Of a stretch of 64,000 nucleotides of DNA, positions 51,171-61,089 are shown piece after piece; positions within the stretch are counted from its first letter, which is position 1; every line of letters starts with the position of its first letter. The DNA lies in contig JAHNZQ020003149.1 in the NCBI GenBank assembly GCA_019155205.2, positions 1,738,100 through 1,802,099 of the forward strand. The letters run 5' to 3'. This DNA is from Gracilaria vermiculophylla. Lineage: Eukaryota; Rhodophyta; Florideophyceae; Gracilariales; Gracilariaceae. The notes beneath the pieces were generated by a model. It did not search any database, was not told where the DNA came from, and saw only the letters and a program-made list of their open reading frames with translations. A program made the translations under genes and the position numbers.

Positions 51171-51252
51171 CGATGATACCAGGATTCGAACCTGGGCCCC
51201 CGAAAGGATGTGATTTCTAGTCACACGCATTAGACCGCTCTGCCATATCATC
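51171..51252 (-). tRNA. tRNA-Ser (anticodon AGA)
   Basis: 82-nt tRNA on the minus strand. The acceptor stem GATGATA pairs with TATCATC (all seven pairs), followed by discriminator G. The D arm carries box A (TGGCAGAGCGG), and the anticodon arm TGTGA-CTAGAAA-TCACA gives AGA. A long type II variable arm (TCCTTTCGGGGG) is typical of serine tRNA. The T arm CCAGG-TTCGAAT-CCTGG contains box B (GGTTCGAATCC). No intron, and CCA is not encoded, as expected for a nuclear gene. A run of eight or more T lies just 3' of the gene (on the plus strand, A at about 51,158-51,165), a good RNA polymerase III terminator. Confidence 0.96.
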
Positions 51253-51438
51253 CTCTGAGCCTGCCTCTGAGGTTAATTAAAAGCAATTTAAAACACACAA
51301 TGAAATGGGGGAATTTGGCGCCAAAACGAAACAGGCGGACGTTCGCTTCAATCCAATGCCAACACCTTAACCTCTGCGGCCTCTTTCGCCTCGCTCGTGC
51401 AACAAGCCACTCACCCGGCATCGAATATTTCTCAAGGC

Positions 51439-53418
51439 ATGAACCTCCGCGAACGACTTGCAGCGCTCCGGTCACGCCGAACGTTAAGCAAGTCCGAAAT
51501 ACCACTCCAGTTGACTCTCGCCTCGCCCTCCCCGAAAGGAACTCCCACCAAGGCAAATCGCCTGCACAGCGAGGCGGCCCGACGCCAATGGCAACAACAA
51601 CAACTGAACAATGCCGCTAAAAGGGCCCGCCAAAACGTTGTCGAAAGCGGCCTGTACGACTTCCTCACCTCTGCACCCCCACCGGAAGCAGAACAATCCC
51701 CGCTCGTCAAAGAGGAACGACAAGCTGTAGCTCAAGACAATGAATCTGAAGACGAAAGCCAAGAAGGAGAGCAAATTGAAATTGATGAAGAGCAGATGGA
51801 AATTTACGAAGAGGAACGAGTTTTGCAACATACCACTCGACAATTGTTGTTCGATGACAACTCCACGCACGACAACACTACACCGAGCGCAGCCCAACAA
51901 CCACAGGGACAAAGTAACGTTATTGGCTCCGAGGATAATCATGCTCCGCATTCGTCAGCAAACGCCGACGTTCGGAATTCCGCCCAAGTGGATCACCCAA
52001 AGCCGCAGCATATACAAGAACCCTCGACCAACAACAACTCAGCTCAAGGAAAAGCTCATGACCCTCAGCATTTGAAGAATCCAAATACGACGCAAGCTAG
52101 TTCACAACAGGTGGGGCCGTTGGGAAAGCAACAGAAAGCGCTGGATGACAATAGGGACTCTCAGAACAAACTCCCAGCCGCCAAAGCGCAAGCACGGCCG
52201 GCCCCTGTACAAGACACATCACCCCAGTCTCCGGAACAATCAGTCCGAAAAACGGTTACGAAGAAATCAGCACGTGTGGTATACAAAGAGCGCCCACCTA
52301 ACCCGCTAGGTATGGTTGACGACGAAGCTGATGAAGGCGGTGCAGACGATTCTTACGGAGACGGTCCGGTGGGCATCGAAAACGAAGGCATGGAAGATGA
52401 AGGCAATGACGATTGTTTTGCCGACGAGCAAGTTTCCCCAAGTGCCACTGACAAGAACAAACTCGCCCAGTTTCACCGTAATTGGCAATTAAATAAAGAG
52501 AAGAATGAACTGGCGGTCGCTGCTGCAGGAGGTGTGCTCGATGACATTGACGAAGCTGTGGATCTTACAGATTTGATGAAAAAAGAGAGACAATGTGTCA
52601 AGGGCTACGAAAGTGAAAATGACGGTAGTATATCTGGCGCGGGTCAAGTTCCAAATGAAGCTGACGAAACCAGAAAACAGTCAGAGCTATACATGGAGCA
52701 AATGTAGGTCAAAAATCCCAAAACAACCCCTCACCAAACTTTGGATTTCTGTACGGTTTCTGACATACATCTTATCCATTTATCGCTGCGTAACAGGTTT
52801 CAACGAGACGAAAGCCGCTCAAGAATCGTGAATGAATTTGATGAAGATTCTGAAAATGAACAGAAGCGTGAAAAGGCCCGAGCATTATGGAAAGCGCGTC
52901 AGAAAGCTAAGGCGAGACGGCAACGTCGAGATAACGACAGCCTATCACAATTTGACTTGTTTGATAGCCAATCAATATCTCGATCTGCTGACTTTCGTCA
53001 TAAGCTCGAAAAGGCATGTCGCCACTCTACATTGCAACCGCAACGGGAAGACGGTGGTAGGAAACGCAAGAATCCATGGTCAATGGAAAGCACTTTATCC
53101 AATTGGGAAAAGCAACTCAAGTGTATGCAGAATTTGAAAGTCAAGAAACGAAAAGGCGTTCCAGTTAGTAATTGGTCCTTCGCCGTACATGGAAACCAAG
53201 AAAAGATTTCGAAGAAGAGCGCTATGCGAACGTCAACTCCAAGTTTGGGGGCTTCTTGCGTGCACAGCCGCTCCAGATCTAGACATGTGCCGGTCAGAGA
53301 AGCAGAAAAGCCATCGAGTTCACCCCGACGCCAGGCCTTCCCAAGCGCCTCTCGTGGGCCAACCTCATTTAAAGGCCTGCTCACCTTGTTAGGTAAATCG
53401 GCCGAGACATCCAAATAG
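51439..53418 (+). CDS. Acidic coiled-coil protein, possibly claspin/Mrc1-like, two exons
   Basis: 628 aa from exons 51439-52703 and 52797-53418. The first frame reads ATG-TAG at 52702; donor GTAGGT at 52704 and acceptor ACAG at 52796 (CTGAC branch) join AT+G in phase, giving EQMFQRDESRSR. N-terminal basic helix (MNLRERLAALRSRR), Gln/Glu-rich middle, then NPLGMVDDEADEGGADDSYG. The last stretch resembles the acidic block of claspin/Mrc1 replication-checkpoint mediators (DxEAEESxDEYxG). A charged helix RALWKARQKAKARRQRR follows, with a Ser-rich basic tail. Claspin/Mrc1 proteins are disordered and divergent, so this is a suggestion. Start: first ATG; a GTG upstream at 51397 was ignored. The stop lies 66 bp from the VPS52 stop. 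Confidence 0.6.
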
Positions 53419-53484
53419 ACAAATGTAGAAAGAAACTTATTCACGGCTGATAGAGTTGTTGATGGACCTACAATGATTCAATAA

Positions 53485-55542
53485 TCATGATGTGCCTTTC
53501 GTGCGCTGACGAAGTTCATACACGATTTCCGTTCCCGTCACAATCTCCGACTTCAGTGATGGATAGTATGTATCCACAGCACTTTCGCAGCGCTTATGAT
53601 ACGCCAGTAGCTTTGCAAACAAGCCACGAATAATTTCTGCTCCAATGTCAAAACTGGGGAAGTCTCTCATTACTGCATCTTGCATGTGTTGTACACCAAG
53701 CCGCCAATTCGCAGCAAACTGACGCAAGATCGACTTGACACGATCATCTCGTTTTGATTGTTGCCCCGTTCCGGCAGTGGATGTTGTATTACGGGAACTC
53801 TCGCATTGCCTCACGAATTGGACAATATCAGGGAAGTGATCCGCAACCTCATATTCCACGTATGCAGCAGAATGAACGTCTTGCAGTTCTTCAAAAAACT
53901 TGTAATCATCTGTCTTAAGCACATCATGTCGGCGGAACATAGAGAGTATGAGATCTATGTTGTTGATGAGAAACACGCAGCGAAGTCTCGGACGCGAGAA
54001 AAGAGTAGACACGGTGTTCAGAAAACCGTTATATTCTGTCCTGAGACTACGTAACCCTTCCAAGAGAGAGTCATCTGGAGTTCCGAAGCGAGAGATAGCA
54101 AGCAACGAGGAAGAGAACTCTGCAAACCTTCTCGTCACGATGTGAGGACTTGTGTCTATTTCTCCGCGATAGGATTGTTTAGTTATCGTCGCACACGCTT
54201 GCGCAACGCTGGCAACATTCTCGTCAAGCAACTTCTTAAACTTTGGTTTCAACAAGATATCAACCTGAATGAAGAAATCTGAGAGATACGTGATTTGGCG
54301 CTTTTGCATGAAACCTTTCTGTGCTTCGTTAACTTTCAAAGCCAGCAAGACACCAATAGCGTCTCTCGTTGGTTCTGTATGCGCTTTGACGGCATCAAGG
54401 AGGAAGCCAACAATTTTGCGGAAGAAAGAATTGAACATACGACCGTTGCTCTCCCCGAAAAACGCCTTGCAGAACAAATGCTCACTCGCACATGCCTCGG
54501 ATAACATTTTTCCAAGACTTCGATGGATTTGTTCGTAATAAAAGCGCTGATTACTATCCACAGCTGTGGCGAGAACTATAGCAGGTCCTTCGACCTCATG
54601 CAAGACGCTCAGTCTGTCTCGCAAGGCAAACTGACCGACGCCGCCAACTGGTAAAGATTGATGACGCGAAAATAACGAAGAGCTTTCCTCAACCATGCTC
54701 CCGACCAACGTGTCGGCGTTCTCGGAAGGAAGCATTTCTTTCATAGTCAAAAGCCCAGCTGTATATCGGCGGAAAAGCACATAATAGGTGCGCGACATAG
54801 TCTCAATATACGCCGCTTTGATTTCAGCAAAGATGTAAGGGTGATGAAGTTCAATGAATTCGACTAAGGCACGATGCTTTAGCAACACATTTTCCTTGAC
54901 AATGTTGACGTTTGTGTTCGGGCGTCTCAGCAAGGCGATCTTTTCTAACAAAACCGCACGAGACTTGGCGACAGCGGTTTGCACCAAAGACTGTAACACA
55001 GGAGCTAACTCCTCATGCAACGGTGTGGAGTGAAAGTCACCCATATCATACAATGCAACTTTCTTGGAAAGCTTGGTCAGACAACCACCATATTCTGGCT
55101 CGGAAACGCGGCCGTCAACTATATGCCTGATCAGCGACGGAGGGATTATAAGCTCATCCAAGAGCGCAGACAAATGTTGGAACGCAGCCGTGCTAGCCAG
55201 GGCGGCGGTGTCGTTAGCGTTAGCTCGATTTTGAAAAGTTACGGCATCGGTTTCCAAGCGTTGCAGGGATTCGGCCAGGAACTCGAGTTCTTCTATGGCG
55301 CCATCGACTTTCTCTAAAGCGCCTTCGGCAGACGTTAGTTGCGACAGTTGAGAGGCTTCCGCTTGGTAAGCTGCGAGAGAGGCAGATATAGCGGCGTCAT
55401 AATCATCAGTCGAAAGCTCGACGCTCGTGGATGGCAGTGATTTAACACATAATGGTCGAAAACTGTCGGTGTCAGGAGACTGAGAAAGCCCTAGGGCGGC
55501 CCAGAGAGCCTCAGGATCTTCAGAAGATTCCTCAAACTCCAT
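53485..55542 (-). CDS. VPS52: VPS52, subunit of the GARP/EARP tethering complexes
   Basis: Tethers endosome-derived vesicles at the trans-Golgi (GARP) or recycling endosomes (EARP). 685 aa in one exon (human 723). The N-terminal coiled-coil part (about 65-190) contains IIPPSLIRHIVDGRVSEPEY. The signature (about 215-275) is NIVKENVLLKHRALVEFIELH then EIKAAYIETMSRTYYVLFRR, matching QKQTLLKYRFFYQFL...YVETLSKIYLSYYR in human. Later blocks ITYLSDFFIQVDILLKPKF, RRFAEFSSSLLAIS and LRCVFLINNIDLILSM also align. Start ATG 55542 (MEFEESSEDPEALW) has no competing upstream ATG. No intron. Confidence 0.92.
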   Translation of the reverse strand: MEFEESSEDPEALWAALGLSQSPDTDSFRPLCVKSLPSTSVELSTDDYDAAISASLAAYQAEASQLSQLTSAEGALEKVDGAIEELEFLAESLQRLETDAVTFQNRANANDTAALASTAAFQHLSALLDELIIPPSLIRHIVDGRVSEPEYGGCLTKLSKKVALYDMGDFHSTPLHEELAPVLQSLVQTAVAKSRAVLLEKIALLRRPNTNVNIVKENVLLKHRALVEFIELHHPYIFAEIKAAYIETMSRTYYVLFRRYTAGLLTMKEMLPSENADTLVGSMVEESSSLFSRHQSLPVGGVGQFALRDRLSVLHEVEGPAIVLATAVDSNQRFYYEQIHRSLGKMLSEACASEHLFCKAFFGESNGRMFNSFFRKIVGFLLDAVKAHTEPTRDAIGVLLALKVNEAQKGFMQKRQITYLSDFFIQVDILLKPKFKKLLDENVASVAQACATITKQSYRGEIDTSPHIVTRRFAEFSSSLLAISRFGTPDDSLLEGLRSLRTEYNGFLNTVSTLFSRPRLRCVFLINNIDLILSMFRRHDVLKTDDYKFFEELQDVHSAAYVEYEVADHFPDIVQFVRQCESSRNTTSTAGTGQQSKRDDRVKSILRQFAANWRLGVQHMQDAVMRDFPSFDIGAEIIRGLFAKLLAYHKRCESAVDTYYPSLKSEIVTGTEIVYELRQRTKGTS

Positions 55543-56869
55543 CGTGCGTGAAACTCAGGTCGATCCAGAGCATCGGCGCTGGCTGAACACGGCAGGATTG
55601 CTCTAGGGCGCGAAGCCTCTCCGGAAGATGCGTTTTCAATCGCGACAGAGCTCCAATCGACGAAACCATGTAGCCCGGCAGTTTGCCATGGGGAAATGAG
55701 GACGCATCGAAATGGGGTGCACACAAGCGTTTCGTTCGATAGTGTGCTCATATCCTAGCTCAGCCTAATGTCAAACAACATTACAGTGACAGAACAACAG
55801 TGCCGTCGCTAGAGGATAACGACAAAGTAAAAGAAAGAATCAAACACGCACCGGGCGCGCTCGGTCCGGCAATGCTGTAATGACTATTTTGCATAGCGCC
55901 AATTTTTCGCGCACAGCGAGTGTGCATACAACAGCATCTGCCATGCACGAACAGGTTGTTGTATTCTTTTCTATTTGCGCACAGTTGCAATAAAGCTTTT
56001 CCTATCGCGCTGAGTCGTTTGCCATGACCGAGCTTGTCGAACCTCACCAACGACTCTAGCCTAGATGCATGTCCTTGACGCGGAAGGACAACATCCGCTT
56101 TGGAGGCCTTCATTCTTCGATAAGCGTTGATGCTGTTTGTCAACGGACGGTGACGTCACTTGTGTCTGTGAGCATTCTCTCCCGTCGATGACTGTGCCAT
56201 ACCACTGTCCAAAACCAACACAAGGAGAAATTTGCAGCCAACCTGGTTTACACGCGAGGTGGTCTGATTTCATGACCGTTCTGAGCACTTTCGGCTTTCC
56301 AATTGCGCACACGACCAAGATATCAAATGCATTCGTTCTTCTGACATCTCCTCGCTACGTATTACCAACGTCTGTGTGGATAGACCCGTGAGCAGAGAAA
56401 TGGACACCCTTCGTCCGATTTATTGATGCTTTTGCAACAAACAATGCCTGCCATTATGCTACTTCGTGGCTCTTGTGGTTTAAATCATCTTCTGCGCTAG
56501 TCTTCCGAATATAGCGGTAGAATTTAGTACAACGAATTCATTTAATATGCTTTATACGCTCGTGCATATGAAGAGAATACATTGCAACAAAAATCATGAC
56601 GCCAGCCATATAGCTTCCATTGACCAAAATTTTCATCTGACTCCATCTATGGACCCTTTTTGTTTTTTGTGGTGTCGTCATCGTTAATTCCATCCAGTAT
56701 CAGATCAACAATGTACATGGCACTCTCGATATCTCTTTCTGTTTCTATAAAAAGTTCATGGAGAACCACCCACGAGAGATCCCACTCCCCATCAAACTTA
56801 CCTTGTGAAACCAAACCATCTTCAATAATCTGTTAACATACATCAGGCGATAAACATCAATATCGTATT
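55543..56869. other. Divergent gene-free region, VPS52 and EF-hand/VOC gene
   Basis: 1.3 kb between divergent starts. AT-rich in the right half. Short open frames only; no repeat or RNA gene found. Confidence 0.5.
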
Positions 56870-58537
56870 ATGGGCCCAATTGCGCATATCCCCGAAGATC
56901 CCATTTTCTACAGTTGTAAACCTAGCCTACCTACAACAAGCTCTAAGTCTCCTCGATCTGTGCACGATGATGGTCAGGACTTACTTCAACCCCGAACTAT
57001 ATATTCTGGTGTCAATCCGGAAGTGGTAGGAAAGGCCTTCGCGAGCAAAAGCGTTGTGCTTCCATCTCATATCGTTGACGAGCCAAAACCCCATGTCGAT
57101 TATCGTGAGTTGTTTGATGTTTTGGACATCGACTCCGCAGGATATATCACTATAGCGAAGCTTTGCCACATCATGGCAATTCTTGGAATGCAAACAGCCG
57201 ATGGCCTTCTTGACGAGATGCTTAGCATTTTCGACGAGGATGGTGATGGCCATCTGACTTTTCCAGAGTTCAATAAGGTACTGAACGAATTTGGATTTTC
57301 ATCCATCGAGAGCGAAGCTGTGGAGCACTTTCAGTCTTGCGGTAATTCTGGTGAAGCAAACATAGAGGAGAACCACGCAACGGCCTTGCGAAGAAGACTA
57401 GCTTCGAAAGAGATTTGTACAAGTTTTCAAACCTTCGAGCAGAACAAGAACATTGATATTATTAATTTGGACCAGACGTCTCCTGATGTTCGAGAAGTCT
57501 TGAAATTGTTTGATTTTCACAATGATTCGATGGTCCATACTTGCCATATCAAACGTGCTGTAGAGCTGCTTAAAGCAGAGCGAACCGCTCCCCCGCAACC
57601 AGAAGACAATCCTTTTCTTCATTGGTCTAAGGGCCGTGAGAAACGGGGACTGGGTGGTCTAGTTTACAAAGCCAACCACATAGCTCTGACTGTCCAAGAT
57701 GTGGGCCGAAGTGCAGCTTTCTACACCAATGTATTGGGCTTCGAACCAATACGTCGTCCCAATTTCGACCGTTATGGTGCATGGTTCACAATAGGTAACA
57801 TTGAACTGCATCTGATCAAGGGTGATCCTGTTGTTCCGACTGGTGATAATCTTATTGTAGGTCACATTAGCATTGAGACCAACGATATTGACCAAGTGCC
57901 ACATGTTTTGAAGACTTTAGGAGTTCCATTTCAACAAAACGTATCCGTGCCAAAAGCAGCGGATGCCGGCCGAGGAACTAATGTGAGCAATACGAGTGAC
58001 AGAATTGTCAAACAATACTTTGTTCGAGACCCAGATGGCTATTACATCGAGATTTGCAACTGCGATGTACTCTCAAGCTATTGCCTTCCAAAATACGAAG
58101 ATTATGCCAATCTCAACAACTTTGGAAGGACAGAGAATAGTTCTTTAAAGGGACTGCTGCGAAATTGGGCTCATGCTGCAGGACAAAACATAAAAAAGCG
58201 AGAGCAACTCTCGAACAAGATTCAAACTCCACCAGGCAGTGTACCGGCGCTGGCAGGGCTCTTGGGATTTAATTTCGCTGAGAAGGATTTTGACAAGGTT
58301 AAACTAAGGAATCTACTGATTCGAAGAACAATTTATGGAGATATATGCCAGAATGAAACGGAAGAAAGCTTGAAAGAAGTTCTGCTCCATAGTAGTAATA
58401 ATGTACCACGAGCCTCTCATTTGATGAAAATGAAGGCCTTATTGCAAGGAACTCGAAAGCTAAGACCACCTCCATTTTATGAAAACGGTACAACGAAAAC
58501 GATCCCTCCCCTAACATGTAAAACTGTAGAACTCTAA
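56870..58537 (+). CDS. EF-hand and glyoxalase/VOC domain fusion protein
   Basis: 555 aa, one exon. Residues about 75-140 form an EF-hand pair. The second loop (Asp122-Glu133, DEDGDGHLTFPE) is a perfect Ca2+ site; the first (Asp86-Lys97, DIDSAGYITIAK) has Lys instead of the bidentate Glu and is probably weak. A third, vestigial loop lies near 215. Residues about 265-400 are a vicinal oxygen chelate (glyoxalase I/dioxygenase-type) domain with ligands in the expected places: His270 (NHIALTVQD), Glu312 (IELHLIK), His332 (GHISIE), Glu394 (GYYIEICN). The C-terminal 150 residues are helical and unassigned. Suggests a Ca2+-controlled metalloenzyme; substrate unknown. No targeting peptide is evident. 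Confidence 0.88.
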   Translation: MGPIAHIPEDPIFYSCKPSLPTTSSKSPRSVHDDGQDLLQPRTIYSGVNPEVVGKAFASKSVVLPSHIVDEPKPHVDYRELFDVLDIDSAGYITIAKLCHIMAILGMQTADGLLDEMLSIFDEDGDGHLTFPEFNKVLNEFGFSSIESEAVEHFQSCGNSGEANIEENHATALRRRLASKEICTSFQTFEQNKNIDIINLDQTSPDVREVLKLFDFHNDSMVHTCHIKRAVELLKAERTAPPQPEDNPFLHWSKGREKRGLGGLVYKANHIALTVQDVGRSAAFYTNVLGFEPIRRPNFDRYGAWFTIGNIELHLIKGDPVVPTGDNLIVGHISIETNDIDQVPHVLKTLGVPFQQNVSVPKAADAGRGTNVSNTSDRIVKQYFVRDPDGYYIEICNCDVLSSYCLPKYEDYANLNNFGRTENSSLKGLLRNWAHAAGQNIKKREQLSNKIQTPPGSVPALAGLLGFNFAEKDFDKVKLRNLLIRRTIYGDICQNETEESLKEVLLHSSNNVPRASHLMKMKALLQGTRKLRPPPFYENGTTKTIPPLTCKTVEL

Positions 58538-58802
58538 AACGTTGTGAATGTTAGTAAGACTGCCGATAGTTGTAAACTTTCGCTGATGTCGAAAACTCGT
58601 CGCTCTCGTTCACCAAGCACCCTTCACATCTTTCAAGTTTCAAGCATATCTTCGCTGGAGAACGGTTGTCCTGAAAACGAAATCGATCAACAATAGAAAA
58701 GAGACAGAACGTTTCTGCTGTGATTTTACCGCTAATGCAAACTAATTTTATCGGCCCTGTCATGAGTAACGACTTGGCTTTTTTAAACTAAGCTACGTTG
58801 GT

Positions 58803-60230
58803 TCACCTCTTGCATCTCTTGCATAGCATGTCTCCATCTTCTCCACCACCACACAGGTCATGCAATGGGCAACTGCATTTCGAACATCTGCCTGTTATTG
58901 AGGCTTCGTCTTGGGATGAAAGGTCTCCTTTGCGAAGAAAAATGCAGCTTTCCCCTGCTCCACAAACAACAACCTTCGCAGACCCTGTACAACGACCATT
59001 CGAAGACGTCACCGGAACTCTGACGCTGGCCTCCGGAGTTGAAGTTATATGTTCCCGTAGGTCTTTTTGTGTTTGTCTTTGTTCGTCGTCGATTAACTGT
59101 ACGGGTTCGTGCTGATGACCTTCATCAGTTCCTTGTTGGTCGTGATCCATACCTTCCCGCCGGTCACCACGTATACCGCTTTCATTTGCATCACAAACAT
59201 TCCTTTTCTTTCTGGATACTTCCTCAGAAGCAGCCGCTACCTGAGAGGGATGAAAAGGTCTTTTAGTGGGTCTAGGTTCAGAAGGCGGGAAACTGCGCAA
59301 AAGACCGTCTAGGATCTCTCTCGAAAATCTGGGCTCAATTTCATAAAACGCTGCGAGTATAAAAGCCATACGTTGATATCCAGCTCGATTCCTTTGATTC
59401 CGGAGGTCAGGTATTGTAAGCCGAGCGAGATACGAAAACTGGCCACCAACGCAGATTAATCTTCGTATCCATGGAGGAGTGAATTCCGCATACACCAGAG
59501 TACGCGGCATCCGGCATTTATTGAGGGCTTTGATTCTAACATGTAAAGCCTTAAAAAACCGCTTGTACATTTGTGAAATATCGCGTACTTCTCGAGCTGA
59601 AAAGTAGCAAGCAAGCTGTCGGTTGATAAACAGCTTTGTGGTTGTAAGCTCTTGCCATTTTTCTTCGCCCACTTCGTGCCGTACAAATTCCCTCCCTGGG
59701 TACCATGGTGGAACTGAAAATGGAGGTTGCTGAGGGTTCGGCGGAGGAAATGGGACCACATTCCCTTGGACGTAGTCAAGAGCACAAACACCAGCATTCG
59801 CGGGACGCCTGTCCATTAGAGCAAAAGAGTTGAGACAGTCTGCAAGTTTTTCGGCAATCGGCAGTCGCTCAGAGCCTTGAAATGAAATGGTCGGAGAAAA
59901 GAGAACACGTGTTTCAACATGATCATTCTCTTCAGCACCGTCATCTTGGCTAGCGTGAACCTCGTTCTCCATGATAAGATGAAATCGCCCGCGGTTGCGA
60001 AACTTTTTTTGAATACGCTCTATAATCCTCATAAGCAGTTCAACGTCTTCTCGAACATTGCTGAGACACGGGATTTGGTTCAACTCTAGCATGCGGAGCT
60101 GTCGAGCAACCCGATCTTGCGACAGACGATACACAAACTCGTCCTGAGAGCCATGACGCTGTTGACTGTCTTGCGTTGAGTCTGGCTCCAAAGACCCACT
60201 TCTATTTCGCTCCGGCACTTCATCTGACAT
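58803..60230 (-). CDS. Orphan protein with C-terminal Cys/His zinc-ligand cluster
   Basis: 475 aa, one exon, start ATG 60230. Residues 1-35 are polar and disordered. Residues about 35-330 are a folded, mostly helical region of unknown type (ELLMRIIERIQKKF; LACYFSAREVRDISQMYKRF; PPWIRRLICVGGQFSYLARL). A charged linker with a possible nuclear localisation signal (VSRKKRN) follows. The C-terminal 30 residues are CSKCSCPLHDLC, then CKRC, a CxxC-H-C-CxxC pattern like PHD- or RING-type zinc sites and like the zinc tails of some transposase-derived proteins. No family is recognised and I do not assign a function. It has no terminal repeats of its own, but lies 0.9 kb from a Tc1 element. Confidence 0.7.
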   Translation of the reverse strand: MSDEVPERNRSGSLEPDSTQDSQQRHGSQDEFVYRLSQDRVARQLRMLELNQIPCLSNVREDVELLMRIIERIQKKFRNRGRFHLIMENEVHASQDDGAEENDHVETRVLFSPTISFQGSERLPIAEKLADCLNSFALMDRRPANAGVCALDYVQGNVVPFPPPNPQQPPFSVPPWYPGREFVRHEVGEEKWQELTTTKLFINRQLACYFSAREVRDISQMYKRFFKALHVRIKALNKCRMPRTLVYAEFTPPWIRRLICVGGQFSYLARLTIPDLRNQRNRAGYQRMAFILAAFYEIEPRFSREILDGLLRSFPPSEPRPTKRPFHPSQVAAASEEVSRKKRNVCDANESGIRGDRREGMDHDQQGTDEGHQHEPVQLIDDEQRQTQKDLREHITSTPEASVRVPVTSSNGRCTGSAKVVVCGAGESCIFLRKGDLSSQDEASITGRCSKCSCPLHDLCGGGEDGDMLCKRCKR

Positions 60231-61089
60231 TGCAGTTGCACTCTCACCGCTTATTTAGCGTACAAAACCACTCGACCGCATACGATGCCACCTGATTCTG
60301 AAAGCGAGGTAGTATCGACGCCTCATTCAGAACTCGTAGGGTGAGGACGAAGGTCGTTGGTTTGAAAGCTGCTTCTGGTTTCTCAGTGCTAGGAATCAAA
60401 TGCCCAACAAATCGCCAAACACTGTAGCCGTGTGGAATTTCAAGCAAGGTATGCAGCAAATTATCCCGAATGGAAGACCCGGAGGAAGAGCCCGTGGATT
60501 ACATGCGAGGCAGCGGAGCAGAAAAAAGATAATGGACTAAGCTTCAAGAGCTTAAAAGATTTAATCACGAAGAAGCGGATAACGCCTTGCCCACTTCTCC
60601 TTCGCAATGCAGCGAAAAATGAAGATTGGCTGCAGGGTGAAAGCTGTTGCGCGAAACGAGGTTGTGTGATGCATGTGCTTTACAAGTCCAGCAGAATCGA
60701 AAATTTTCGGAAACTGAGCGCCTTACTATTTAAAACTTTGCTTTAAAATGTACGGGTGTCCATGAATTCCTGAAATTTGAGCCGATCATCAGCACCATGA
60801 AGTAGCCGTGTGCGCTGCTGCAGACATCACGAGCCATTTTGGGTTTTCTCGCTTATGCCAACTTGTGTGCACTTCTGCATGTTGCTCATTACCAAAACGT
60901 CCACCAGCATTTGCGAAAGGCAGGTGAAGTGCAGGACGAATGTCACGGGCAAAGTGCTCGAACGCATGCTCATCAAGAGTTTTAGAGTGAAGATGTATTG
61001 GTAAAGAACGCTGCAAATATAGAAAATACTGATTATGTATGCTTCGTTAAAAGCAACACATTGCTGAGTGTCACAATACACGTATAGTA
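60231..61089. other. Gene-free region before Tc1 copy B
   Basis: 859 bp with the promoter of the orphan gene and flanking DNA up to the transposon's TA at 61,088-61,089. A 104-codon frame (60,432-60,746) starts with GTG and shows no similarity. Confidence 0.5.
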
